The position numbers were made by a program, and so were the translations under genes. This document shows positions 11,231 to 21,915 of a DNA stretch of 64,000 nucleotides, piece after piece. Source of the DNA: Euglena gracilis (taxonomy: Eukaryota > Euglenida > Euglenophyceae > Euglenales); contig CP154954.1 of NCBI GenBank assembly GCA_039621445.1, positions 310,001 through 374,000 on the forward strand. Reading direction: 5' to 3'. Below the pieces are notes generated by a model. That model had not been told where the DNA came from. It made no database searches and saw only the letters and a program-made list of their open reading frames with translations. How positions within the stretch are numbered: position 1 is the stretch's first letter; every line of letters begins with the position of its first letter.

Positions 11231-12593
11231 AATGACGAGTTTGATCCCTGATCAGAGTGAACGCGGGCGCTATGCTTAACACATGCAAGAAAAACGAAAT
11301 TACTAGCAATAGTAATTTAGTGGCGACGGGTGAGTAATTGTAAGAATCTGCGCTTGGGCGAGGAAAACAGATGGAAACGTTTGCTAATGCTAATTTACTA
11401 GATCTATGGAGTAGCTAGTTAAAGAGAATTTCGCCTAGGCATGAGCTTGCATCTGATTAGCTTGTTGGTGAGGTAATAAAAGGTTACCAAGGCGACGATC
11501 AGTAGCTGATTTGAGAAAATGATCAGCCACAGGGATTGAAACGGAACAGACTACTACGAAAGGCAGAAGTGAAGAATTTTCCGCAATGGGCGCAAGCCTG
11601 ACGGAGCAATACCGCGTGAAGGAAGAAGGCCTTTGGGTTGTAAACTTTTTCAAAGAAGAAGAATGACGGTATTTGAGGTAAGCATCGGAATTCCGTGCCA
11701 GCAGCCGCGTAATACGGAGAGATGCGAGCGTTATCCGGAATTATTGGGCGTAAAGAGTTGTAGGCGGTCAAGTGTGTTAATGTAAAAGTCAAAGCTTAAC
11801 TTTGGAAGGGCGTTAAACACTGGTCGACTTGAGTATGGTAGGGGAGAAGGGAATTTACAGTGTAGCGGTGAAAGGTGAAGAATGCGTAGAGATTGGATAA
11901 GAACACAATGGCGAAGGCATTTCTAGGCCAATACTGACGTGAGAAACGAAAGCTGAGGGAGCAAACATTATTAGATACCCTGGTAGTTTTGGCCTAAGAT
12001 ACTAATTGGTGCTGAAAGTGCACTGCTGTATTAGTTAAACACGTTAAGTTTGGGTGAGTATTGCACAATAAACTCAAAGGAATTGACTGCCGCACACGTT
12101 AGCATGTTTTATTCGATGCAACACGAGAATTACCAGGATTTGACAGGATCTAGGAAATTGAAAGAACGCAGTTTCGGGTATCTAGACACATGGTGCATGG
12201 CTCGTAGCTCGTGTGAATTGGGTTAAGTCCCCAACGAGCGCAATTTTTTTTAATTAACGCTTGTCATTTAGAAATACTGATGGTATTGGAGGAATGAGGA
12301 CGACGTAGTCATATGTTATATTGGCTACACACGTGCCACAATAGATAAGACAATAAGTTGTAATTTAGTGAAGAAGAGCTAATCTTAAAACTGAGCCTAA
12401 GTTCGGAGTGTCGGCTGAAAAATGCTACATGAAGCCGGTCGCTAGTAATCGCCGGTCAGCTATACGGCGGTGAAGACGTTTGGGCCTTGTACAAGGTCAC
12501 ACCATTAATGGCTGTGCCCGAGTTATTATCTTGTGAAAAGAGAATACCTAACCTGCGCTGGTACTGTGAAGTCGTAAACAAGGTAGCTACTAG
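11231..12593 (+). pseudogene. Degenerate 16S rRNA (unit C)
   Basis: Runs in order from the 16S 5' end (gacgagtttgatccctgatcag) to near the 3' end (gaagtcgtaaacaaggtag), but with dozens of small deletions and some insertions. The 515-533 block becomes cagcagccgcgtaatacgg, and 'ttgtacacaccgcccgtca' shrinks to 'ttgtacaaggtca'. Damage increases towards the 3' end. It could not form a functional ribosomal subunit as written. Confidence 0.85.
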
Positions 12594-12860
12594 TGTAATT
12601 TCGGCGTGTGGCTGGGACAATTTTTTTATTTTTACTTAAAATACCGTAAAAATTATAAAAAAAAAAAAAATCAAAAGGAAAATTTTTTATTTTTCAAAGA
12701 TCACTATTATCTTTTATTTTTATAGAATAGCTTTGATAAGGGTAGGGTCGTGTATTGAATCCTTGTATTAGCCTTTTTCTTTAAAATCCTAAGGCGTAGG
12801 TCTCAAAACCTGATGTAGTAGGTTCGAATCCTACAAAGCGCGCTTTTAGTGGGCACATGA
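12594..12860 (+). repeat. Misplaced copy of the 16S leader (trnI/trnW relics)
   Basis: A good copy of the 5000-5260 leader, including both tRNA relics. Here it follows the 16S 3' end, where trnI-trnA should be, and runs straight into the 23S 5' block (tatgcgggattgcttg). The order 16S-leader-23S does not occur in the intact units. Confidence 0.85.
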
Positions 12861-13745
12861 AAAATATGCGGGATTGCTTGATTTGGTGAAGAGGGCGTTG
12901 AATTAACGATATGCTTTAGGGGCTAAAGACGATGCTTAATCAAAGATTGAATGGGGCAATATTACTTTAACTACAATTGAAATGGTATAAAATAATGTAG
13001 AGAACGTTGCTAACTGAAAATCTTAGTAGTGAAGGAAAAGAGAAGCTAGGCATGAGCGATTGCTCTGATTAGTGGTGAGTAACGGAATCAGCCTGATTTG
13101 AGAGGATGATGTGGGATTGAGAAAACAGACTTCTACGGAAGCAGTGAGGAATTTTCCGCAAAAGCCTGACGGAGCAATCAAAGGAAGACGGCCTTTTTGT
13201 ATTCTTTTCTCAAAGAAGAAATGATTTTCCGTGCATGAGAATACGTGCGAATCGGTTATTGGGGGGCGTGAGTTTATTTGTTTAGGGGTTTTGGGGGCAT
13301 AGTCGGTGGTGCGTCACCTGCGAAGGCCTTCTAGATATAGCTGAGTCCCTGGGCTGAGTGCACTGCTAGTTTTAAGTTTTATATCTGGAGGATGTGAGAG
13401 TTTGAGTATGGGTAGAAGGTGGTGCATGGCTGTCGTCAGCTCGTTTCGTGAGATGTTGGGTTAAGTCTCGCAACGAGTTTTTTTTAATTAACGAATACTG
13501 CTGGTTATTACCGGAGGGGGTGAGGACGAGTGGTGTTGTGGGGTGGTTATAGTATTGTGAAAATGAGGTTTTTATTAGCTAAGTTCGGATTGTAGTTTGA
13601 TGTAGCCTAATGAAGCCGGAATAAGCATAGAATCGTATTGTACGTCAATGGAAGTCGGCTGTGGAAGTTATTATCTTGCCTGGAGGGATACCTAAGGCCT
13701 GCTGCTGGTGACTGGTGGTCGTGGTAGGTGAAGGGGTGTGTGTTT
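12861..13745 (+). pseudogene. Chimeric 23S-5'/16S fragment
   Basis: 12861-13030 resembles the first 200 nt of 23S. From about 13030 the text switches to 16S. Around 13030-13095, 16S words (ctaggcatgagc) and 23S words (attagtggtgagtaacgg, cagcctga) are interleaved as if two templates had been merged. Degraded 16S continues to its 3' end near 13745. Confidence 0.7.
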
Positions 13746-13807
13746 TAGTTTTTTTTTGTTTTAGATTGGATGATAAAAAATAAAGTAGGGATTTTATTTT
13801 TCCAAGA

Positions 13808-13913
13808 GGCCTATTATCTCAGTTGGTTAGAGCATTTGATAAGGGGGTCGAGTTAGTCTAGGTTGTTTTGGGGGTTAGTTGGTAGATTTTGCAGATGTCA
13901 GAGTCCGCTTATC
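13808..13913 (+). pseudogene. Degenerate trnI-trnA pair
   Basis: Recognisable by 'agttggttagagca', 'gataaggg', 'agttggtaga', 'ttgcagatgtca' and 'gagtccgcttatc', but acceptor stems and parts of every arm are deleted. Confidence 0.75.
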
Positions 13914-15612
13914 AGTATGAGGGCTTATGCTTTAGAGTCGCGGGGCGTAGAAATTAACGATAAGGGAGCTAAAGACAATTTAAATATTTACATTTTTTTA
14001 ATGTGATTAGTAACAAAAGCGACTTAGTAAACGGAAATCAATATGGGTGTGTGGGATTTATTTGTTGGGGGATTTTTTTTAAAAGTTTTTTTGATTTTCC
14101 CGTAGATGTAGTGGTGTGGTTTTTTATGGGTCTGTAAGGTTTTGGGGGTTGAGGGTGGGAGTGAGGGTTGGAGTTGTTTGAGTTAGTTTTGAGGTCTATT
14201 TAAAGATTGTTGGTGCCGAAGCACTATTTAGGTGGTGCGGTTAAGTTTTCTTTTTAGCCATAGTGAGCTTTTTTTGAAGTTTTTTATGATGGTGTTGAAT
14301 TTTGTTGATTTCTGTGATTGGGGGATCTTCGATGGAGGGTGGATGGTGCGTTAATATTGGGGGTTTTTGATGTTTGATGGTATGGGTTTTTGAATATTTC
14401 TGGTACTGGGGAGGTGGGGAGATGAACCAAGGGGATTACAAGTGGGGGGGTCTTGTGGGTGGGGGGAAGGTTGTGGAGTGGAGATAGAGCGGTTTGTGTT
14501 GAGTGGAGGGGAAATAGGGTTTGGTTTCTGTTAGTTGTGGTGAGCCTTTCTGCTGAAGTGAAGGGGAGGGCGTCCTAAAAGGTTAGTCAGGTCCCCAGGT
14601 TGTGCGTGTTATGGCAAGGTTTGGATGAGGTTTATTCCTGTAAGAGTGCGTGTTAAGGTTCGGCGTGTGGTTGTGGGTGGGGGTTCTGGTTAAATATTTT
14701 TTGTCTTAAGGCCTGAATAGGTTTCTACGGTTTGAGTGTTGTTTATGTTGGTTTTTTGTTTTGGGGGCTGTGTATTGATGCTGATGTAGGTGAGAGGGAA
14801 CGTGATGGTTTGTGGTTTAGTTCGGAGAAGTGTCTTTTGAGGTGGGAAAAGCGGTCCAAGTGACTTGAAGGTCTCGCGAAGTTATGTATGGGGCCGAGGC
14901 CTGCTCAGTGCAGGAAGGTTAAAGAAATTGGTTAGCGGAAAGCTAGTGACTGCCCTGTGAGCAGCGGCATGTGTTTGGGGCCGCCCGCCGAAAGCAAAGG
15001 GCTTTTCTCTCAGAGACTCGGTGAAATAGAATTGACTGTGAAGATGTGCACTTGGACAGGACCCTATGAAGCTTCATTGTATCCTGAAATTGGTTTCGGG
15101 CTTTTTTTGCGCAGAATAGGTGGGAGGCTATGATCTTGTCTTTTGGGATACGGGGAGCCGAAAAATGAGATACCACTCTGAGAAAGCTAGAAATCTAATC
15201 TTAATCTTATGATCATGATAATGACAGTTTCAGGTGGGCAGTTTTACTGGGGCGGTAGCCTCCTAAAAAGTAACGGAGGCGTACAAAGGTTTCTCAGGCT
15301 AGACGGAAATTAGTTGTGGAGTGTAAAGGCATACAGCTGACAGACTAAAGTCGTCTTAGTGACCCGACGGTGCTGTATGGAGTTTGGGGCTCTATGGAGG
15401 CCCCCCCAAGAGTTACGACGGGGGGGGCCTCGTCGTACGTATACTCTGTTCGAAGTTTCGGCCCATATCCCCAGTTGGTTGGGGTTTCCGTAGAGATAAG
15501 TGGTTTTTGTATGTGGGTAGTTTTTTAGTGGAGGACCGGGAGGACGCCCACTTGTAAGTTTTTCATGCCACGAACCGTTGACGGGTTTTGTCATTTTAGC
15601 CGAGATATACTA
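13914..15612 (+). pseudogene. Degenerate 23S rRNA (unit D)
   Basis: The 23S order is kept but about 40% of the length is lost. 14100-14700 is almost all G and T. 14840-15340 is much better preserved (ggccgaggcctgctcagtgcagg, tttcaggtgggcagttttactggggcggtag). The 3' part is broken again, and the sarcin-ricin loop is reduced to 'gaggaccgggagg'. Confidence 0.8.
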
Positions 15613-16500
15613 TTTTTTCCTTTATGTTAAGACAAAACCGTTTGATTTTGTTTACTGTTTTTTTCCTTGAGATTTTTTTTTTTTTTTTATTTTTTTTTTT
15701 TTTTTTATTATTTAAAAGTTCTTGAATGAATTTTTTTTGGTCGTTTGTTTTTATTAACTCGATTTATTGGGTAGTTTGTTTTTCCGTTTGATTTTATGTT
15801 TGTGTTTCCTTTAAGTTTGAATTTTTTTTTGCCAAAACATGATGCTTTAAGACAATCTGTTTATAGATTTTTTTTTTTTTTAAAATTTTATGAATAATAT
15901 CCTCGAGTGTTTGGATGTATTTTTTTTAATCACAAAATTCAGATAGGTTTAATTGAATTTTTTATTGATGTTTTTTTTTTTGGTTCTTTTATTTGTACTT
16001 TTTTTTTTTGTTTGTGTGCTTTTGTGTAAATCTTTGATTGTGTTGTCTTGCTATGATTTTTGCTGCTTTTATATAATTGTTTTGATATTTATTTGTTCCT
16101 AGACTTTGCAGTTTAGGTGTTGGTTTTACTGATTTTGTGTTTTTTTTTTTCTTGCTTTTTTACTTATTTTTGTTTATTTTTTTAGACTTTTTTTTTTTTT
16201 TTTTTTTTTTTACCCTTATGTTTTATTTTTTCATATTATCTTTTATTATTATATACCTATTTTAGGTAGGTGAATCCTAGTCTTTTTCTTTTCCTATCTT
16301 CCGTATTTTTCCACCTTTGTGTTTTGGTGTTTTTAGTGTACCTTGTATTTTTGCGGTTGATTTTTTTTGACTTTTTTTCTTTTTGAGTTTTGGTTGGGGT
16401 GAGGGTATTAATTGGTGTTTTTTCTTTTGTAGTGTGGTAGAGGCGAATGCCGCGTTTTTTTTTTTTTGTGTGAGTAGTTTGCTTTGCTGCTTTTGGTGGG
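15613..16500 (+). other. T-rich low-complexity spacer; 5S missing
   Basis: A reduced version of the post-23S spacer, with long T runs and islands such as 'atgaataatatcctcgagtgtttgg' from the normal spacer. No 5S rRNA is recognisable in the place where one is expected. Confidence 0.7.
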
Positions 16501-17345
16501 GGGCGACGATCAGTTGATTTGGTGAGGATGATGCTTTGAGAACGGAACAGAGGAGCAGTGAGGAATTTCGCCTCATGACGGAGCTTCTTGAAAGGAAGAT
16601 GGGTTTTTGGAAGCAGGCTTTCAGGGAAGGACGTGCGTTGAGGCGGCCAGCAGCCGCGAAGGGGGCCGTGGGTTTTGGGTGAGGAATAAGCATCGGCTAG
16701 GTGAGGTGGTGGTGGGTGAAGGAATTATTGTAAGAGTTTGTAGTGCGTCAAGTGTGTTTAATGTTGAAGGCTTATTTTGGAGGGTGAGGTAGTTGGTATG
16801 GGGTGAAGTGGAGGTGAGATTGATGGCGGGAGTGCTTGACGCTGAGAAACGAAAGCTGAGGGGGGGCCCGCACAAGCGGTGGAGAGTGGTGGGTGGAACT
16901 GTGGGGAGTTTGCCGCCTGGTACGCTCGGAATTGACGGGGGCCCGGCGGTGGAGCATGTGGTTTAATTAGATGCAACACGAAGAACCTTACCAGGATTTG
17001 ACAGGATCTAGGAGGGAGTTTGAAAGAACGAAGTACCTTAGGATATCTAGACACAGGTGAAACATGGCTGTCGTTGTGTGGTTGGGTTAAGTCGCAACCC
17101 TTTTTTTAATTAACGCTTGTCATTTAGAAATACTGATAGTTATTAATGGTGGTAGGGTTTGACGACGTCAAGTCATCATGCCCCTTATATCACACAGCCG
17201 GTCAATAAGTTGGCTAGTGTTTGTTGTAGGGCTGTAAGCCGGAATCGCTTATCGCTGAATACGTTCTCGGGCCTTGGGGCTGGGGTGGCTGTATTATCTT
17301 GCCTGGCTGGGGTACTGGGTTGGTGTGAAGGGTGGCTGGAACATT
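16501..17345 (+). pseudogene. Degenerate 16S rRNA (unit E)
   Basis: Fragments of 16S in order, with large gaps. The block 16960-17060 is close to normal (gtggtttaattagatgcaacacg, accttaccaggatttgacaggatctagg). The first 400 nt are reduced to scattered words, and the 3' end is cut to 'gaagggtggctggaaca'. Confidence 0.75.
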
Positions 17346-17429
17346 TAGTTTTTTAACTAAAAAAATTTATAGATTTAAAACAATGAAAAATAAACAAAAT
17401 TAGTAGGGAAACCTATATTTTTTTTAATA

Positions 17430-17562
17430 GGGCTATTAGCTCAGTTGGTTAGAGCATTCATTTGATAAGGGTAAGGTCGCTAGTTCAAGTCTAGCATCTC
17501 TTGTTTTTGGCATTAGCTTTGGGTTGTAGAGCCCCTTGCAGATGTCTTTTCAGGCGGTGCTC
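17430..17562 (+). pseudogene. Degenerate trnI and trnA (unit E)
   Basis: trnI is mostly present (gggctattagctcagttggttagagca, ttgataagggtaaggtcgctagttcaagtctagcat) but its 3' acceptor arm is lost and the anticodon stem is broken (cattcatttgataaggg). trnA is reduced to remnants (ttgcagatgtc). Confidence 0.7.
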
Positions 17563-19370
17563 TTATTTGCTTGGCATTTAGAGTCGAAGCGTGCTTGGCA
17601 TTTTTAGGAGCTTTTAGGTCGATGGGGATTGATTGATTTAATTTTTGTGAACTGAAACATCTTAGTAGCCAAAGCGATTTTTATTAGTGGCGAGCTCACG
17701 GAAATCAGCCTAAACCTTTATGGGTGGTGTGGGGACGTTATAATTACTGAAAAAGATAGAGAATTTGTTGAAAACAAAATCAAAGAGGGTTTTAAATCCC
17801 GTATTTGTTTTTTTTTTTTTTTTTTTGATTTTCCCGAGTAGCATAGAGCACGTGGAATTCTGTGTGAATCAGCGAGGACCATCTCGTAAGGCTAAATACT
17901 CCTAAATGACCGATAGTGTACGAGTACCGTGAGGGAAAGCTGAAATAGAACACTGAGAAGTGAGTGAAATAGAATATGAAAGCATAAGTTTACAAGCAGT
18001 AGGAGATCTATTTAAAGATTGACTGTGTGCCTGTTGAAGAATGAGCCGGCGACTTATAGGTGATGGCAAGGTTAAGGTTTTTCCGGAGCCATAGTGAAAT
18101 CGAGCTTAAATAAAGCGAAAAACTTTCTTCTTGAAAGTTTATGTCATTGCTTATAGACCCGAACCCAGGTGATCTAATCATGGTCAGGTTGAAGTTTTGG
18201 TAAAACAGAATGGAGGACCGAACCCACCAATGTTGAAAAATTGGGGGATGAACTGTGATTAGGGGAGAAATTCCAATCGAACTTGGAGCTAGCTGGATCT
18301 CTTCGAAATGCGTTGAGGCGCAGCGTTTAATTATGGTAAACATTAGGGGTAAAGCACTGTTTCGATGCGGGCTATGAAAATGGTACCAAGTTGTGGCAAA
18401 CTCTGAATACTAAGTTATATTTCAATTAATCAGTGAGACAGTGGGGGATAAGCTTCATTGTCAAGAGGGAAACAGCCCAGATCACTACTTAAGGCCCCTA
18501 AATAATTACTAAGTGGTAAAGGATGTACTATTACATAGACAACCAGGAGGTTGGCTTAGAAGCAGCCATTCCTTTAAAAAGTGCGTAATAGCTTACTGGT
18601 CAAGTGATAGTGCGCCGAAAATGAACGGGACTAAGTAATTTGCCGAAGGTGTGAGAGAAATCGGTAGAAGAGCGTTCTGTGTTGAAGAGAAGGAATAGTG
18701 AAAATAGTTCTGGATTAAACAGAAGTGAGAATGTCGGCTTAAGTAACGAAAACATTGGTGAAAATCCTATGCTCCGAAAACCTAAGGTTTCCTTAGCCAG
18801 GTTCGTCCTCTAAGGGTTAGTCAGGTCCTAAAATAAGGTTTAACAACGTAAATTGATGGATGACAGGTTAATATTCCTGTACCGAATGCTCACTTGTAAG
18901 GAGTGACGAAAAAGGCTAGATCGGCCACGTGATGGTTTGTGGTTTAAGGGTTCAAGAGGTATCAAATATTAAAAAAAATATTTTGTCTTAAGGCCTGAAT
19001 AGTATAAATACTACGGTATTGAAAGTGATTGATGTCATGTTTCCAAGAAAAACTTTTGTTTATGTATAGTGAGCTCGCCTGTACCGTAAACTGACACAGG
19101 TAGGTTAGTAGAATATACTAAGGAGCGCGAGATAACTCTTTCTAAGGAACTCGGCAAAATGACTTCGTAACTTCGGAAGAAGAAGTACCTCTAATGAGGT
19201 GGCAGAAAAGAGGTCCAAGCGACTGCTTACCAAAAGCACAGGTCTCCGCGAAGTTGAAAAACGATGTATGGGGGCCGAGGCCTGCTCAGTGCAGGAAGGT
19301 TAAAGAAATTGGTTAGCGTAAGCAAAGCTAGTGACTGAAGCCCCTGTGAACAGCGGCAATAACTATAATT

Positions 19371-19423
<53 letters not shown>

Positions 19424-19911
19424 TTAACGATTTGGACACTGTCTCAGAAAGAGACTCGGTGAAATAGAATTGACTGTGAAGATGCGGTCTACTTGCACTT
19501 GGACAGAAAGACCCTATGAAGCTTTACTGTATCCTGAAATTGGTTTCGGGCTTTTTTTGCGCAGAATAGGTGGGAGGCTATGATCTTGTCTTTTGGGATA
19601 CGGGGAGCCGAAAAATGAGATACCACTCTGAGAAAGCTAGAAATCTAATCTTAATCTTATGTACAATCATGATAATTGACAGTTTCAGGTGGGCAGTTTT
19701 ACTGGGGCGGTAGCCTCCTAAAAAGTAACGGAGGCGTACAAAGGTTTTCTCAGGCTAGACGGAAATTAGTTGTGGAGTGTAAAGGCATAAGAAAGCTTGA
19801 CTGTGAGACTTATAAGTCAAACAGAGACTAAAGTCGGTCTTAGTGACCCGACGGTGCTGTATGGAAAGGCCGTCGTAAACAGATAAAAGTTACTCTAGGG
19901 ATAACAGGCTG

Positions 19912-19971
<60 letters not shown>

Positions 19972-19988
19972 ACCTGGGGCGGTAGTAC

Positions 19989-20023
<35 letters not shown>

Positions 20024-20334
20024 TACGTGAGCTGGGTTCAGAACGTCGAGAGACAGTTCGGTCCATATCCGGTGTGAGCGTTAGAGTATTGAAAGGCGCT
20101 TTCCTTAGTACGAGAGGACCGGGAAGGACGCACCACTGATGTACCAGTTTTTGTGCCAACAGAATACGCTGGGTAGTCAAGTGCGGAGTGGATAACTGCT
20201 GAAAGCATATAAGTAGGAAGCCCACCTTAAGATAAGTACTCTTCATAGGTCACGGTAAGACGAACCGTTTGATAGGTATTAGGTGTACAATTGGTAACAA
20301 TTTTAGCCGAGATATACTAACCGACCGAAAATTT
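17563..20334 (+). rRNA. rrn23: 23S rRNA (unit E), 5' 260 nt damaged
   Basis: The first 260 nt or so are degenerate, with a long T run near 17810-17826. From about 17827 to the end it is as clean as units A and B and shares their functional cores. It carries the unit B-like 'gtgaaaatcc' and the unit A-like 'gccgaaaatgaac', so its variants are a mixture of the two. Confidence 0.85.
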
Positions 20335-20415
20335 TTTCCTATATGAAAACAAAACATTTATTTTTACTTGTCACTTTTTTAAGATTTAAAAGTTTCTTGA
20401 ATGAACTTTTATTTT

Positions 20416-20528
20416 AGGGTGCTCTTGTCTTTATGGATCCACTTAAAACATTTCGAACTTGCAAGTTAAACATAAAGGGTAAATGGATACTTGGAAGGTT
20501 GCTTTCTGGGAAAAGCTTTTAGTGCCCT
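20416..20528 (+). rRNA. rrn5: 5S rRNA (terminal unit)
   Basis: 113 nt, with the agggtgct/agtgccct terminal stem preserved. It differs from the unit A 5S at several positions in its 3' half (aaatggatacttggaaggttgctttctggg versus aaatagatacttgaaaggttactttccggg). Some of these changes look compensatory (A-to-G, C-to-T), unlike the random damage upstream. Downstream sequence diverges at once from the inter-unit spacer, so this is the outer end of the rRNA array. Confidence 0.88.
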
Positions 20529-20671
20529 TATCGCGAGTTTATTTATTAATATTGAGTATGTTTTTGATTGATTTTTATGAATTTTGTCGATTTCTTTGTT
20601 AAAGTAGTTAAAATCTTTAAAGTTTTGATAAAAAATTTTTCTCTCAACAAGTTAAATAATAAAAAAACATC

Positions 20672-20830
20672 ATGTTTGAACTTTTTGTAAAGAAATTTTT
20701 AAGACAATCTTTGAATAAAGAAAAAGTGACTCTTAAAAATTTGAACTCTAATACTTTTTTGGTTATGATTTTTTGTCAATTTAATAATTATTTATACTAT
20801 TTCTTAAAATTTTTTCTAATATTGAGCTAG
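20672..20830 (+). CDS. Unrecognised 52-codon open frame
   Basis: ATG to TAG, 52 residues. It has a basic first half (MFELFVKKFLRQSLNKEKVT) and a hydrophobic C-terminus ending in FFLILS. I do not recognise it. It is short, sits in a spacer and has no visible partner, so it may be chance or an exon. Confidence 0.2.
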   Translation: MFELFVKKFLRQSLNKEKVTLKNLNSNTFLVMIFCQFNNYLYYFLKFFLILS

Positions 20831-21470
20831 TTTAAACTTTGTTATTTTACTATAATACCATAAATTTGCCAAACTTTCCTATTACAAGAATTGAAGATTG
20901 TTATTTTTTCAAGTTAGGACAAAAATTGTACGTCAATTTTGTTAAAAATACTTTAATTTTTTATGGTTTATTTTCTCTATTGTATGTGTAACACTTGACC
21001 TATTTATATTAGTAAAAATGGTTCTAATTTTATCAAATTTCCATCTAATCAACTAAATATAGAATTAGAGCATCGTTTTCGTTATAAATTTCAATATAAT
21101 ATTTAATGAAAAAATTTTTTTAATAAAAGCCAAATTTTTATTAAATGGTAAGAACAAGTAATTTTTTTACAAAAAATATAAATTATTAAATTTTTAGAAA
21201 ACTCCTATGATATGAAAAAAACAAGACAATAATTTTTTAGTATCAAATTTAATAAAGAGGCAAATTTTTCAATTTTTAAAGTTTTGAGTTAATAAAAACA
21301 ATTTGTTCATATAATACCATTTTAATTTTTTCAACTTTTTTGAAAAACTAATAGTTTTATGTAGTGTAATATCAAAATTTATGTTATAAAAAAACTATTA
21401 TTTAACAAGAGTTCGTTTATTTTTTTCGAAAATTTATTTATTTAACTCAGCATCTAATTTGTCTTTAATA

Positions 21471-21578
21471 ATGGAGAGTAATGAAACTAAAAGAGAAGTA
21501 AGCATTAACAGGTTGGTTGCAAACTTCCGTAAGAAAGCCTTTGAAAATAAAGGATTAAAAAAGCTCGTTCTTGGTTAA
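21471..21578 (+). CDS. Unrecognised 35-codon open frame
   Basis: ATG to TAA, 35 residues, beginning MESNETKREVSINRLVANF and ending GLKKLVLG. It is basic and hydrophilic, and its base composition is noticeably less AT-rich than the flanks, which suggests it could be coding. It might be a small protein or a first exon. I could not assign it to a family; a faint resemblance to bacterial S21 basic helices is not enough to name it. Confidence 0.3.
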   Translation: MESNETKREVSINRLVANFRKKAFENKGLKKLVLG

Positions 21579-21915
21579 TTAATTTTGGCCATGAAAATAA
21601 TGCGAAAAATAGTACTTCTGCAAAATTGTATAAACATCGAAGTAATTGTTTTAAAACATTATTTTTTTAAGGGAACTTTTTGTTTTATTAAATATTAAGG
21701 TTAGTTAATTTATATGCATTTAAAATTAATTTTAAAAAATCCATTATACTATTAATGTCAAATCAAAGAAACAGACTGTTTGAACTTTGTGAGAAATGGT
21801 AAATGGTTGTAGAGTACGCTCTAATTTATTAGATTTGTGAATTAATTCTTAACTTTGGTTTTATTTATTACAAATAAATAAATAATTTTTTTTGGTATGT
21901 TTATGTTAGATAAAA

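Larger units (their letters stand above)
20529..21915 (+). other. AT-rich spacer between rRNA array and rpoB
   Basis: About 1.4 kb with no recognised gene. It should hold the rpoB promoter and probably the missing rpoB 5' exon. Two short open frames are listed separately. Long A/T tracts are frequent. Confidence 0.6.

Noticed and set aside
15670-16215. Poly-T tracts as a possible origin or tandem repeat locus
   Set aside because: There is no regular repeat unit, and the tracts are collapsed remnants of the known spacer.
16277-16693. 138-codon antisense frame rich in Pro/Lys/Ser
   Set aside because: It arises from T/G-rich corrupted spacer and 16S text and is not conserved in any intact unit.
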